Below, in pieces: positions 23,931-35,826 of a stretch of 64,000 bases of DNA. The position numbers and the translations under genes are program-made. Below the pieces are notes generated by a model. That model did not search any database, was not told where the DNA came from, and saw only the letters and a list, made by a program, of their open reading frames with translations. Each line of letters opens with the position of its first letter. The first letter of the stretch is position 1. This DNA comes from Patella vulgata (lineage: Eukaryota; Mollusca; Gastropoda; Patellidae). The DNA is taken from the NCBI RefSeq assembly GCF_932274485.2, contig NC_065884.2, forward strand, positions 38,955,540 through 39,019,539, read 5' to 3'.

Positions 23931-24039
23931 ATACTTATTTTACACTATTTGCGTACAAGGAGCGCCAGTTGGCATACTGTATGTTTATACTGTATGTCAA
24001 CCTCATATAAATTTTAGTGCAAAGACATGACCATTTGTT

Positions 24040-24165
24040 CCTCTGTCTGTAGTGAAAAGCATTCAGCCAAACGAAAATTTGGGGAAAAGTTGGAGGTGGG
24101 CAAAGTGGCCAGAATAAACATTGAAGTCAATGGGGAAATTAATGGTGGTCTGCCTCCTGTATACA
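24040..24165 (+). repeat. Dispersed repeat R2, 3' fragment (copy 3)
   Basis: Matches the end of R2: AAAAGCATTCAGCC, CGAAAATTTGGGG, GAAGTCAATGGGG and GGTCTGCCTCC. It is closest to the copy at 27375-27485. Confidence 0.65.
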
Positions 24166-25565
24166 CACAACCTGACAGTGGATGAGAGGCCTGAATTTGA
24201 TGATATGATCTAAAAATTGTCAGAAAATGTGATATATGACATTTTGATAATAAAAAAAGAGAAATGGTGAAAATCAAAAATATTTGACAAATTTACGAGG
24301 GGAATTTTTGATTTTCGTCCAAATTTTGTGATTTTTCAGTGTTTATTTACTTTTCAAAATGAGTGGAAAATATTTTAATGTATAACTTTTAGTTTTTCTG
24401 CATCATAAAGGTTAGACGGGAAGAAAGAATCATAATTTCACTCAATTTTGCCTAAAAATCATGAAAAGTTCTCTGAAAATTTTCAGATTACCCCCCAATA
24501 TTGCTGTCAAAATTTTAATTATTCATCTGTTGTAAAATGAACCCAAAATGTCTTGCATGTCTTTATTTCCACTGCTAAATAGCTTGGAATGGATCCATGT
24601 GTTTGTCAGATATTGAAAAAGTATCCATGTGTTTGTCAGAAATTTAAAAATTTTGAAATTTAGTCTAATTATGTACTGCTGAGGTATGTTAGAATTTTCA
24701 AAACATGAGTGGACTACATTTTGCTGCTGTTTTGCTCTGGCTTAACGCAATTTTAATCTTTTAAAACCTGAAATTGTTGATTTCTCTTCACGAGAAAGTA
24801 AAATCTATGTGTTTGCAGGGAAATTTCTCTGCCTTCATGTCATTTAGACTGGCTCACCCTCCCCACCCCACAACACCCTTTTTCTTGAACATGATATTTG
24901 GATATTCAATTGAACATATATTGACTCCAAATTAGCAGTAAGTGGATTTTGTGCTTGAATTGTAACCGGGCATTTTATTTTGCACAAACAAATAGTTACA
25001 TATAAGATTTCAAGGATTTCTAAGACTTTTTGTTCATGACCAAACATGTAATCCTATGACATTTCTTCCAAATGAGACCACACCCCAAAACGGATATGTT
25101 GTAGATGTGTCTTTTGCATCTTAATGTTTTACATTTTGGATGTAAATCTATTATTTGTGGTGATTTTTTAAAATGTGGTACTTACAGAGCAATAAAATAT
25201 TAATTAATAGCCTTTTCATACTCCTATTATGCTATGAATTATGTCATAACTCCCTTTTTCCACCTCATTTTGTCAGTAAATTGATGTAAAGATTAATACG
25301 ACTTGCTTCCACAAAATATTTACACTATGTTCAAGAATACCTCTGATTGTTAATTTTTTTTAAATACTGAAATATTCCCATATTTTTAAAAAAAAAAGTG
25401 CTTTGTGACACTTTCATTTTAGAGTGGCTGATTATCACCTAAATACAGCATTTGTTTTACATTTATCAATCCATATTTTAATAAATGATTCATACTTCTT
25501 ACAAGTACCTGTGTTTATATGTATATATACAACTGGCGGTAGTTTTTACTTTGATGTCCATAGCA
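24166..25565. other. No gene seen; AT-rich
   Basis: AT-rich DNA without protein-like ORFs. A small duplication of ATCCATGTGTTTGTCAGA lies at 24591-24645. Nothing else recognised. Confidence 0.55.
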
Positions 25566-25806
25566 GTTATATCTCATAACAACCTGTCATGACATCATCA
25601 TAGGTTGATATATTCGTTCATATCAACCGCTGATGACATCATGACAGGTTGATATTTCATATCAACCGCTAATGACGTCATCTTAGGTCAATATTTTCGG
25701 CTCATATCAACCGCTGATGACGTAGATGATTGAAATAATACAAAAAAAACCCCACAGAAATAAATTTTTATTCTTTTGACAATTAAAATTTGTTATGGTA
25801 CAGTTT

Positions 25807-26013
25807 CTAACATTCAGGACCGAAATAGACGGCGTACTTATCGACATACATGTATTTAGATCGGTTATCCATGTCTAAGACATCTTTCAGAATTTTCTTT
25901 TCGTCCACATTGCGATTATTTCTCCACACACTACAAGACTTGAAAGTATTTATCGCCCAAGAGTTCCTTTGTAAAGTATTTTTGGGTACAGTCCACTTAA
26001 AACAGTCGGTCAA
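25807..26013 (-). pseudogene. N-terminal fragment of a Crypton/tyrosine-recombinase-related protein
   Basis: The 68-residue reading contains VPKNTLQRNSWAINTFKSC and a following WRNNRN. It resembles the SAM-like N-terminal DNA-binding region of Crypton-derived and QRICH1/KIAA1958-like proteins, where a lysine-threonine start, a Trp-Ala pair and a Trp-Arg helix recur. The frame just upstream could add the typical SEKDL. The catalytic domain is missing from the window, so it is a fragment. The assignment rests on motif memory. Confidence 0.5.
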
Positions 26014-26394
26014 ATCCTTCTCTGAACATACCGATAACCTTCAATCATGGTTCACTGTCAGAATTCTTGGAAAAAAATGCCTTTTGGTCCAAATTTTCTG
26101 CAGGCTTTGGATAGATCCTCGTCGATATTTGCATTCACATCTATTCCATCGTCAATATGTTGGCTAAAAAGGATTGATTATTCGTCTGATTTCAATTTAC
26201 TATCCATTTTGTTTTTGCTTTCAATTCAATAGTCCAAAATGGCGACGTATAAACAAAAACATGCACGTAATTGCACGTGATTACTACGGTAATTTTCACT
26301 ATTTGGCGGAAACTATCGAGCAATTATCCAATCGTTGTTGCCTTTTAATGGAAGAGCCCATTAAATTTAAGGGTGAAATGGCGCTGTATATGTC

Positions 26395-26490
26395 GGATAT
26401 AAACCTACTCTCCCTCGGATTGATATGGTAGAGAACGCTTGGGCTTCGCCCGCGCGTTCTCAGCCATATCAACCTCAGGTAGGTTAATAT
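26395..26490. other. Long hairpin
   Basis: The arms GATATGGTAGAGAACGC (26422-26438) and GCGTTCTCAGCCATATC (26454-26470) pair almost perfectly around the small GC-rich loop stem GGGCTTCGCCC. Weaker pairing extends outwards (GGATATAAACCTAC with GTAGGTTAATATCC). It closes the right side of the Crypton-like segment. Confidence 0.75.
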
Positions 26491-26499
26491 CCTATACGT

Positions 26500-27114
26500 A
26501 TATAAGCCAGGGATAGAAGAACATGGCTATTAGCCATATTCCATCAACAGTATTACTTATGTGGACACAAGTTGGATTTGTTACCACAACAACATTTTTA
26601 GGCGTTGGCTTACAAGTTTCATTATAGTTCGTTACAGTTACCTTCAATGCAACCAATTTGCAGCTTGTCTTCTTGTATACTGGCCAAGGATTCTAGAAAT
26701 AAATGCCTTTCATCTCAGACTTTCCAAGAAATAGGGAAATATTGGCATTTTGAGACATACAAAGTGTAAAAAATGGACCATTTTGTGGAAAAAGGTAAAA
26801 AAAAGTAAATTTTTGAAAAATATTCCAATATTTCGAATATTTTTGATTTGACTTGTTTGAAACTCTTTAAATCTTTTTGCAGAACTCACATTTTGACAAA
26901 AGTATGAAAGAATCTTCAATTCTAGAACAAAAGGCCCATGGACCTGAGCTGCAACCTGGTATACAAGACAGTACATAACTTTAAAGGGTCACCATTTCTG
27001 CAGTAATTTTTTTTTTTGATTCTGTATTATAATAATGTTGCAAAAATAAATATGAAGCTATAAAGAAAAGAATTTTGATGATATATGAACTTATAAAAGC
27101 ATATAGGAGGTAGA
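26500..27114. other. No gene seen
   Basis: AT-rich DNA with T- and A-rich tracts. The ORF at 26710-26976 is phenylalanine-rich noise. Confidence 0.5.
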
Positions 27115-27485
27115 CCACCACTAAATTTCACCATCTCGGTACCCACAAATTGTAGTTCGTCTATTTATAGCAATTCTCTCTCTGTCTTTTTCTCTCCCCT
27201 TTTGCATGCCCATTTTTGTTGATTTATTGATCTAGTTTAGACAAAGATGGTTGGAATTAACATTTACTACCAGGTTTTGGTAAATATTCATGATTTTGAG
27301 GCAGAAGGATCAGGTTGATTATGCTGATATGTATGGTAACTAGTTAAATGTTTTTAGTATGCTTCTTCAAGTTTTAGTAAAAAGCATGCGGCCCAACGAA
27401 AATTTGGGGCAAAGTTGGAGGTGGGCAAAAAGGCCAGAATTAACACTGAAGTCAATGGGGAAATTAATGATGGTCTGCCTCCAAC
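27115..27485 (+). repeat. Dispersed repeat R2, copy 4
   Basis: Carries the R2 blocks TTTTGCATGCCCATTTTTGTTG, ACCAGGTTTTGGTAAATATTC and CGAAAATTTGGGG (shown in part). It is more diverged than copies 1 and 2 and abuts a reverse R7 copy at 27486. Confidence 0.7.
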
Positions 27486-27886
27486 TTCCTGGATTACGGG
27501 CCTGATTGTACAAAAAATCGTGTTTTTTAGTTTGCGGATTCTCTATAGGTCACAATTTTTTTATCTGATTTTAAAAACCATTTAAATTATATCACCATTC
27601 CACCATAATGAAGGTTGAATTTGAATGGCAGCTATTTCTACGTAAATTGTGTAAAAGTATGTAATACGAAGGTTGTGGAGGTCAAAATTTTTTATCTGAT
27701 TTTGATGAAACTTAAAATATTTTTATATACTAAAGATGTTAGTCCCATTTGATATTTGTGCTTTTCAGACCATAACTTTCTGGATTATGGCCCCTGATTG
27801 TACAAAAAAAATCGCTTTTGTTTTTAGCTAGTTCTCTATCCATCTCTTGCAAAATGTGGGCGTATCTTGCCTGGCAACCACTGGTT
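27486..27886 (-). repeat. R7 repeat, copy B with head
   Basis: Reverse-orientation R7 that ends at 27886 with the family head: AACCAGTGGTTGCCAGGCAA on the minus strand, then GATACGCCCACATTTT and GATGGATAGAGAAC. The same head starts the copies at 34681 and 59868, so it defines one terminus of the R7 element. Confidence 0.75.
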
Positions 27887-27958
27887 GTAGAAATTATTAG
27901 AATTGTATAGGCCCGGACCTGTCGGTAATTTTGAAACCAAAGATGATGCTACAGTGGT

Positions 27959-28920
27959 AAACAAGCCAACAGTGAGGCTGATGTCCCCCGCCGAAATCCC
28001 AGAATAAATAGATGACACATATTCATTAATCGCATATTTATTTTTTTCAAAAGTATCAAGCAATCAAACAAACTATCACCTATACACTAAGTTTCATCAC
28101 TCTCTATCAGATAGAATCAAAGTTATCTTGTCCTAAAGCATCGACCAATGAAATTGCTTAGCTCTGCTTACATGTAGCTTTAGCTCGAAATGTTAATCAC
28201 TGAACTCAGTCAAGACATGCACCTAATGAACATCTACATCAAGTTTTAGCTCGAAATGTTAATCACTGAACTCAGTCAAGACATGCACCTAGTGAACATC
28301 TACATCAAGTTTAAACATTCTACCTCAATTAAAAGCAGAGTTGTTATGTTCAAAAGTCTTGACCAATCAAATTGCTTATCGATCCTTAGCCTAAGCAGAA
28401 AATTCTCATCATCAAACTTAGTCAAGGTAATATTATAATGAATCTATACCCAGAGTTTCATCACTCTCAGTTAATTAAAACCAAAGTTATCGTGCCCCAA
28501 AGCATCAACCAATCAGATTGCTTATCTCTGCTGACCGTAAGCAGACAATGTTTATCATCGAACTCCATCAAGGCATTCACCTAATGAACGCCCACACCAA
28601 GTATGAACATTCTACCTCAATTAGGAGAGTTGTGTTCCAAAGTCTCGACCAATCAAATTGCTTATCGCTCTGCTTACCCATAAGCAGAAAATGTTTATTT
28701 ATGGAACTTACTCAAGGTATTGATGAGATAAAACTATACACCAAGTGTCCCCACTCTCACTTAATTGGAACCAAAGTTATCGTGTCCCAAAGCATCAACC
28801 AATCAAATTGCTTATCTTTGCTTACCCTGAGCCGAAAATGCCCATCTTCGAACTCTACCAAGGCATTGACCTAATAAACACCTACACCAAGTTTGAACAT
28901 TCTAGCTCAATTAGAAGGAG
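27959..28920 (+). mobile_element. R1 minisatellite element, copy 2
   Basis: Starts with the R1 head AAACAAGCCAACAGTGAGGC and ATGTCCCCCGCC, shared with 42958. About five units of the alternating 146-bp core follow. The microsatellite and tail are missing: the core stops after CAATTAGAAGGAGA at about 28920. An internal short duplication of TTTTAGCTCGAAATGTTAAT lies at 28180-28265. Confidence 0.75.
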
Positions 28921-29900
28921 ACCACTTGGACCAATGTTTTCGAAATAATAAAGTGTTGTTTTAATAAATTGATAATTGTGTTTGTTTTAATACATGTGTT
29001 AACTTTGAAATAATAAAGTGCCATTTTTTTACCAGTGTTATTGTCTCATCATGATCAAAGAAAATCAATTAACACAATTTCCACTGAATTACCGTCTTGC
29101 CTATAGATTTAAGTATTGCAGGCACAGTGCTTCTACTGTGAGGAGTCCTATAGGCAAAACGCAACTCCCTATTTTTTTTTTTTAATACCTCACTTATGAG
29201 GGGTACACTACTGACAAATGACAGAGCCCGATCCCTATTTGGCATTATCTTACTAACTACTATGTAGGCTGCCTGGAAGGAGGGGTCATGATAATTCTTA
29301 AACACGGCTTTAACCCACTGTATTCTACTTAAGAGGCATGCGGACGACCTCATATGACTACTCGTGCCCTTCACATATACTGTCCCCCAGTGTTTCAGAT
29401 AAAGTAACAGTTGGGACACTTTTCTCTTACGGCAAGGGCCGGTAACTCAGTGAATAGTATACTTTCCACTGAATTACCGTCTTGCCTATAGATTTAAGTA
29501 TTGCAGGCACAGTGCTTCTGCTCCGGAATCATTTTACGAATCAAGACAATGACAACAATATGCACTTTATTAACATCCAATACTAACTCAACTCACAACT
29601 CACTTCGCCCCATAACACACTTGGCCTCACAACACACTTCGCCCCACAACACACTACGACCCATAACACTCTTCATCCCACCACATATTTTTCCCGTTTA
29701 ACCCATTTTTGGTGATCTCGGTCAATTATTCCGTACATAAGGCTTTGAACTTTTATACATTCTGTTCCCATTTTTGAATATTTTTGTGGTTTCAGTCCCG
29801 ATAATTTAACCACTATGATTCTAGCTAAATTTTAATGCCCCAGATCAAAAAGGTTATAATGGCTATTATAGATGACTACTCAAATCCCAAATTGCTTTGC
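28921..29900. other. No supported gene; small duplications
   Basis: A direct repeat of about 62 bp begins TTTCCACTGAATTACCGTC at 29079 and 29464. The block CACTGAGTTACCGGCCCTTG on the minus strand at about 29430 reappears on the plus strand at 31674. A minus-strand ORF of 116 codons (29069-29419) has a fairly protein-like composition but matches nothing I know. Simple CACAACACACTTCGCCCC-like repeats lie at 29585-29690. Confidence 0.5.
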
Positions 29901-29904
29901 AACC

Positions 29905-30240
29905 TTTCTTTGATTTCACACAGGTAAGCCCCCTTAAAAACTATATGCTTCCACACAGGTAAGCCCCTTAATCTGCTTCTACACAGGTAAGCCCCCTTCC
30001 ACACAAGTAAGCCAACTAATCTATGCTTCCACACAGGTACGCCCCTTAGTCTGCTTCTACACAGGTAAGCCTCATTTTGCTTCCACACAGGTAAGGCTCC
30101 TTTTGCTTCCACACAGGTAAGCCAACTAAACTATGCTTCCACACGGGTAAGCTCACTTACTTTGCTTCAACATGACAGGGAAGCCATCTAAACTATGCTT
30201 CCACACAGGTAAGCCCCCTTAACTTTGCTTGCGAAGAGAT
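29905..30240 (+). repeat. Minisatellite repeating CCACACAGGTAAGCC
   Basis: About twelve units of 24-38 bp, each with GCTTCCACACAGGTAAGCC or a variant. CAGGTAAG is exact in seven units, near 29922, 29958, 29985, 30063, 30089, 30115 and 30207. That octamer is the animal 5' splice-site consensus. A stray copy occurs at 30609. No exons or acceptors accompany it. Confidence 0.8.
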
Positions 30241-31140
30241 AAGCCCTCTTAGTGTATGTTCCATGTTAGGTTGTGGAATAATAAGGCTGAACAGTCTCAC
30301 TCAAAGTTATTAAAGAAAAACATTCAGTTTACTACTTGCCGACACAGAATAAATAAAATAAAACAACCTTAGTGTATGTCCCATGTTAGATTGCGGAACA
30401 ACAAGGCTGAACAGTTTCACTCTAAATTAAATTAAAACAACCTTAGTCTCTGTCCCATGTTAGATTGCGGAACAACAAGGCTGAACAGGTTCACCCAAAA
30501 TTATTAAAGAAAGCATTAGCTTTACTACTTGCCTGCACGTTCGTTCGTTCGTTTCTGGAGTTTTACGTCCACTTCCACCTAAGGTGATATCGTAGACAAT
30601 TGCCTGCACACAGGTAAAGCCCTTTTATATACTAAAAAAGAGGTCAACCGTAGAGTATGTTCCATGTTAGATTGAGGAACAACAAGGCTGAACAGTCTCT
30701 CCTAAAATTATTCAAAGAAAAACATTCAGTTTACTTCTTGCCGACACAGTAGAAATAAATTAAAACAACCTTATTGTATGTCCCATGTTAGACTGCGGAA
30801 CAACAAGGCTGAACAGTTTCACCCTAAATTATTAAAGAAAACATTTGCTTTACTTCTTGCCGACACAGTTGAAATAAATTAATACAACCTTATTTTGTGC
30901 TCCATGTTAGATCGCGAAACAACAAGGTTGAGCACGACTCGCCCAAATTATTGAAGAAAACATTCATTACTTTGTCTACACAGTAGAAATAAATAAGACA
31001 ACCTTTGGTGGATGCTCTATGTTATAATTATATTGCGGAACAACAAAGCCGAACAGACTCACCCAAAATTATTAATAAAGACAAACAGACATTTAATACA
31101 TCCTAATCAATCGACCACAGCTAAACACAAGTGATCTGTA
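30241..31140 (+). repeat. About 118-bp tandem repeat array
   Basis: Seven to eight units with landmarks CCATGTTAGATTGCGGAACAA and AAGGCTGAACAG (in pieces), spaced mostly 115-125 bp. The last unit (about 31005-31135) is matched in reverse complement at 32150-32310, where a single unit lies. A (CGTT)n stretch at 30539-30552 followed by TTTACGTCC interrupts the array. Confidence 0.7.
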
Positions 31141-32149
31141 GAAACTTTCTGTGCATCAAGAAATGAAAGAAACCTCTAGAATTTCAGCAATGATATCATA
31201 CAGTCTTAAGGCAACTTATCTTTGTGTCATTCTAGTAGTAATAAATAATAATTATATTTGTATTGCACAACTCAATCCACTAGGGAATGCATTAGGTGTC
31301 ACAAGGTGTTCTCACTTTGAATTATTAATGATAGTGACTAAATACCAGTAACTAGGTTTTCACTTCAGATTTATTGTATAATTTAACTGATGTTTCAGAA
31401 TTGTTAAAAGGTCGGTAATTTAAAATAAGTTATTAAAGTCTCATTGTGTCATTTTGGAGCAATAGGCAGCCCTTGCAAACTACAAAATTGTGAAAGATGA
31501 ATCTCTAATAGGAATATTTGTCCAAGAAGGGTTCAATTCCATTTATGTGGTTTTGAAACTGAAATCCCACTCTGCTGCTATATTCACACAATGTATATTA
31601 TTTAAGGTAACCAAAAATGTGAATCCAAAGATTTTACAACTTTATATTTTACAAAGAATATATACTATTCACTGAGTTACCGGCCCTTGCCGTAAGAGAA
31701 AAGTGTCCCAACTGTTACTTTGTCTGAAACACTTGAGGAGTCAGGTCAAGTTCGCGCACAAGTTCACAATCTGTTGAAATGTCGCAAACAGCGTGGAACG
31801 GGAAAGTAAACCCTTTGCAAATAAATTTCTGAGGGCGTTAAGAGGAAATGGTTCACCCCGAAGATATTGACCAATATTGTACCTGATGTAAATACCGAAA
31901 CTTTTAATGCAATACATGTAGATCGAAAAAGGTTTGCGACTGACATAAACTTTGATAATGAACGGGCCAGAGAAAATCTTGGATGCTAGAATGGAGGATT
32001 ATCTGGCATTAGTTCTCGGCCACTAAAGTGTTCGACATGAAAGTATCTGAATCTGAATCTAGAAGGTATAGTAATAGCATAATAATGTTATATGTATATC
32101 AGTATTTGAAGAAAAACGTTGATATGGGTCACGCACGTGCATGCGTCAC
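31141..32149. other. No gene seen between inverted units
   Basis: The roughly 1-kb stretch between the inverted 118-bp units. It holds the second copy of CACTGAGTTACCGGCCCTTG at 31674. ORFs of about 60 codons show no support. Confidence 0.5.
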
Positions 32150-32310
32150 GCGTCACTTGTGTTTAGCTGTGGTCGATTGATTAGGATGTATTAAATGTCT
32201 GTTTATCTTTATTAATAATTTTGGGTGAGTCTGTTAGGCTTTGTTGTTCCGCAATATAATTATAACATAGAGCATCCATCAAAGGTTGTCTTATTTATTT
32301 CTACTGTAGC
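32150..32310 (-). repeat. Inverted single copy of the 118-bp unit
   Basis: Reverse complement of about 31003-31138 over roughly 150 bp, including GTGTTTAGCTGTGGTCGATT. It abuts the end of the Penelope-like element. Confidence 0.75.
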
Positions 32311-34680
32311 ATATTCTAATTTGGCAGTTTTGAAGAAATTCAGTGTCTCCATGGTTTTCTAATAGTTTTTGGTTGGTGGTGATGATCGATTTCAGGTTGG
32401 TTTTTGGTAGAAATTTAGTGGTGTAAGTGAGGATATTGGTTGAAAGATCAATAGTTTTGGAGGGATTGGATAGAGGTGCCTTGAGCGCTTTGGTGATCCC
32501 TTGATGTATGACGTTGTTAGGATAACCTCTACGGTTCAGTCGTTGCTTCAGCAGTGTGAGAGATTTCTTCAGTTCTTCTGTTGTGCTGGATATTCTTATT
32601 ATACAGATTGCCTGATTGAAGGGTAGATGTTTGAGGGTGTGGGTAGGATGACAGCTAGTGTAGTTAAGGTAGAAAAAAGAATCGGTGGGTTTGCAATATA
32701 GTTTGGTTTGGATGTTTAGATTAGAATCCCGATATACGGTGTTCTAGGGTGAGCTTGATTCCAGGAGTATGTTGGTTTAGTCCATCCATGAATGAAAAAA
32801 GTTCATCTCGACTAGATGGCCAAATGAAGAAATGTCATCAATGTAGCGCCACCATACTGTAGGTTTAATCGTGGATTTTTTGAGGTAGTCTGTTTCTATT
32901 TGATTCATAACTAGGATCGCTATGTTAGGTGCTGATTTGGTTCCCATGCTGATGCCTGAAATCTGGTGATAATGTTTTCCGTTGAACTTAAAAGCGTTCT
33001 TTTTTAGTATGAAGTTTAGAAATCTTAATAAGATCCAGGTGTGTATAGTTTGATCTTCTCGTTTTTGGAGTGCTTCTTTGCAGGATGTCATGGCTAGATT
33101 GTGTGGAATGGAGGTATAAAGGCTGGATACATCGGCGGTGCATAAAATGTAATCGGCAGAAATATCTTTAATATTCCTTAGTCTGTTGAGAAAATCTGAA
33201 GTATCTCTGATGTAGGATTCTGATGCCATGGCAATTGGTTTTAGGTGATAATCTAGAAATTCCGAGATTTTTTCTGTTGGTGAGTTGACCGCTGAGACAA
33301 TAGGTCAGCCAGGATTGTTGATTTTGTGGATCTTTGGTAGCATATAAAAAATAGGAGTTCTTGGATGTTTTGTTCTTAGATATTTGATCATTTGTGGATG
33401 TAAGAGTTCTTTTTTTGAAAGAAAAATTAGGAATTTATCTATTTCATTGTTGATTTTGTTCGTGGTGTCTATACGAGTTGGTTTGTAGAATTTGGTATTA
33501 CTGAGTTGACGAATTCCTTCTTTGATGTAGTCTTCTCGGTTCATTAGTACTATTTTTCCGCCTATATCTGCTGGTTTGATGATTATATCTGTGTTCTTTC
33601 CAAGTTCTTGTAGGAGTTTAAAATGCGAGTTGTTGATATTCTTCCGTAATCTAATAGGAGGTCTAATTTCTCTTAGATCTCGAGTGGTGATGTGTATGAA
33701 TTCTTCTATTTTGTTGATATTGGTTTTTGGGGGTGTCCAACCATTGGTTTTGGTAAAAGGATTATAAGTTTCAAGACGTGTGGGGTGATTTCTGAAAAAG
33801 TGTTTCAGGCGTATACTTCTTTCGAATAGTTTAGCATCTATATGTTTCTGTAGTTGATTGACGCGGGGTGTGGGTATAAAAGATAATCCGAGTGATAATG
33901 CTAATTTATGTTCTCTGGTTAAATCAAAGTCGGATAGATTTAGAATTAATTCATCTAGTTCTTCATTAGTTTCTCGGTGACGTTGAAATCTTCTTGTTGG
34001 CATTATTACTTTTAGAGGGTAAATCTTCAATAAAGCGATTGACGATATCGTAAATTTCTTTTTTGATTTCTGGAGTGGCGTCTAATTCTTCGATGCTGGT
34101 TTCGATTTCTGTGATTTCTTTCTCCAAGTAGGTTTTTCTTTCTTTCCAATAGTTGGATAGGATTCTCGTAAGTGCTTTTCCAAAATCTTGATGTGCGGCT
34201 TCCCAAAGTATTAGATATTTGGAGGGAAAAGTAGGAGTCTGCGGAGTTAATTTATTCTGGCTCAAACCCTTAGGTATGAAGCGATTGGTGATACATTTGT
34301 CTAGAAATTCAATGTGTTGTTGGCATTTAAATAGACCGGTTCGAATTTTGCGGTAAGTTTTGAGGTACGGGATAGCGTTATCTGGAAGACGTTTGTTGTT
34401 GAAGTTGGTAGTAGAGACAAAAATATCTGGTTCATCAGCTGTTTTTCTCTTTTTGTTGAGGTTGTCCATTGGCAGTACTAAAAAGAAGGAAGGCGGCTAA
34501 AAAAGCTCAAGATTTCCTAGAGAAGTGGATCTAAAAAAGATGCTCGCCGTGCCTGGATAGAGTAAACTGGAAAACGGAGAGGGGTATAGCAACACTCCCT
34601 GGACAGGCTGGTACATCTGCGTCGGGACTGGATCAAAAAAAGATGCCGGCGGGGCGGAGTAGTAGAATGAGTAAAAATTA
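32311..34680 (-). mobile_element. Penelope-like retroelement (PLE), incomplete
   Basis: Minus-strand element. The 5' leader is 34470-34680, the N-terminal region about 33970-34469, and the reverse transcriptase follows down to about 32330. No GIY-YIG endonuclease is visible after the RT, where the inverted 118-bp unit begins, so the 3' part has been lost or the lineage lacked it. The leader is repeated in reverse orientation at 36524-36655. The reading is open over long stretches but not continuous. Confidence 0.85.
32330..34469 (-). pseudogene. PLE reverse transcriptase, disrupted
   Basis: Three long readings follow one another on the minus strand. The first (167 residues from 34469) has the N-terminal PLE motif with FKCQQHIEFLDKC and IPKGL. 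The second (33305-34030) has SLGLSFIPTPRVNQL, RLKHFF, GWTPPKTN, IIIKPADIGGKIVLMNREDY and FYMLPKIHK, all standard for PLE RT fingers. The third (32777-33229) has CTADVSSLYTSIPH, GISMGTKSAPN and the catalytic WWRYIDDI. Below 32777 a further frame keeps the PLE thumb pattern SSCHPTHTLKHLPF and RRGYPNNVI. The enzyme would copy element RNA into DNA. The long open stretches point to moderate age. Confidence 0.85.
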
Positions 34681-35810
34681 AACCAGCGGCTGCCAGGCAG
34701 GATACGCCCACATTTTCGAGAGATGGATAGAGAACAAGCTAACAAGAAAGTGATTTTTCCTACAATCAAGGGCCATAATTCAGGAAATTACAATTTGATA
34801 TGCGCATATATCGAAAGGAACTGAACGAACGGCAGCCATTTTGTCTGTCAATTTTGGGCCGATTTTCACGAAATTTGAACTCAGTCATCCTTAGGGTGTA
34901 ACGGTGATATAATAGAACGTTTTTTTTAAATCGGATAAAAATTATGACTTCTATAGGGTCCACAAGCTAAAAACGTGATTTTTCCTACAATCAGGGGCCA
35001 TAATTCAGGAAGTTACGGTCCGATATGCACGAATATCGAAAGGAACCGAGATCTTTGGGTTATAAACTTACATTTCAAGTTTCAACAAAATCGGATAAAA
35101 ATTGTGACCCCTATAGGGTCCACAACCTTGATATACCATATTCTTACGCTATTTGGGAACGAACGGCGGCCATTTTGTCTGTCAATTTTGGGCTGGTTTT
35201 CACGATGTTCAAACTCAGTCATTCCTAGGGTATAACGGTGATATAATAGAACGTTTTTTTAAATCGGATAAAAATTATGACTTCTATAGGGTCGACAAGC
35301 TAAAAACGTGATTTTTCGTACAATCAGGGGCCATAATTCAGGAAGTTATTGTCCGATATGCGCAAATATCGATAGGTCTGAGATCTTTGGGTTATAAACT
35401 TACATTTCAAGTTTCAACAAAATCGGATAAAAATTGTGACCTCTATAGGGTCCACAAGCTAAAAACGTGATTTTTCGTACAAACAGGGGCCATAATTCAG
35501 GAAGTTACTGTCCGATATGCGCAAATATCCAAAGGAACTGAGATCTTTGGGTTATAAACTTACTTTTCAAGTTTCAACAAAATCAGATAAAAATTGTGAC
35601 CTCTATAGGGTCCACAAGCTAAAAACGTGATTTTTCATACAAACAGGGGCCATAATCCATGAAGTTTCGATCCGATACATGCCAATATCGAAAGCAGCCG
35701 AGATCTTTTGGGGATAAACCTATATTTCAAGTTTCGTCGAAATCGGATAAGAATTGTGACCTGTAGAGAGTCCACAAACAATTGTGGACGGACGGACGGA
35801 CAGGGGCGAC
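34681..35810 (+). mobile_element. R7 element, copy C with head and microsatellite tail
   Basis: Begins at 34681 with the R7 head (AACCAGCGGCTGCCAGGCAG). Two sub-units alternate in the core: one with GGGGCCATAATTCAGGAAGTTA and one with CGGCCATTTTGTCTGTCA. The last three repeats are of the first type only. It ends in GTGGACGGACGGACGGACAG at 35783-35801. This head-core-tetranucleotide order mirrors the R1 family though the sequences differ. The head directly abuts the PLE leader. Confidence 0.75.
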
Positions 35811-35826
35811 GGCATAATTTATTTGT

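Larger units (their letters stand above)
25570..26500 (-). mobile_element. Crypton-like fragment with inverted CRE-like repeats
   Basis: The left part (25575-25730) has three to four copies of TCATATCAACCGCTGATGACGTCA or its relatives in both orientations (written in parts, each with a TGACATCA or TGACGTCA core). The middle holds the recombinase-like remnant 25807-26013, and the right end is the hairpin 26395-26490. The grouping into one element is inference from the shared ATATCAACC motif at both ends. Confidence 0.45.

Noticed and set aside
23817-24017. A protein with three QPPYHNLGISY repeats
   Set aside because: The 33-bp DNA triplication happens to be a multiple of three; it spans a MITE end and has no other support.
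29069-29419. Minus-strand ORF of 116 codons
   Set aside because: Composition is fairly protein-like, but it includes an A-run encoded lysine stretch, lies in duplicated repeat sequence and matches no known family.
29905-30240. CRISPR-like array
   Set aside because: Units are 24-38 bp of repeated sequence with no unique spacers, and the DNA is eukaryotic.
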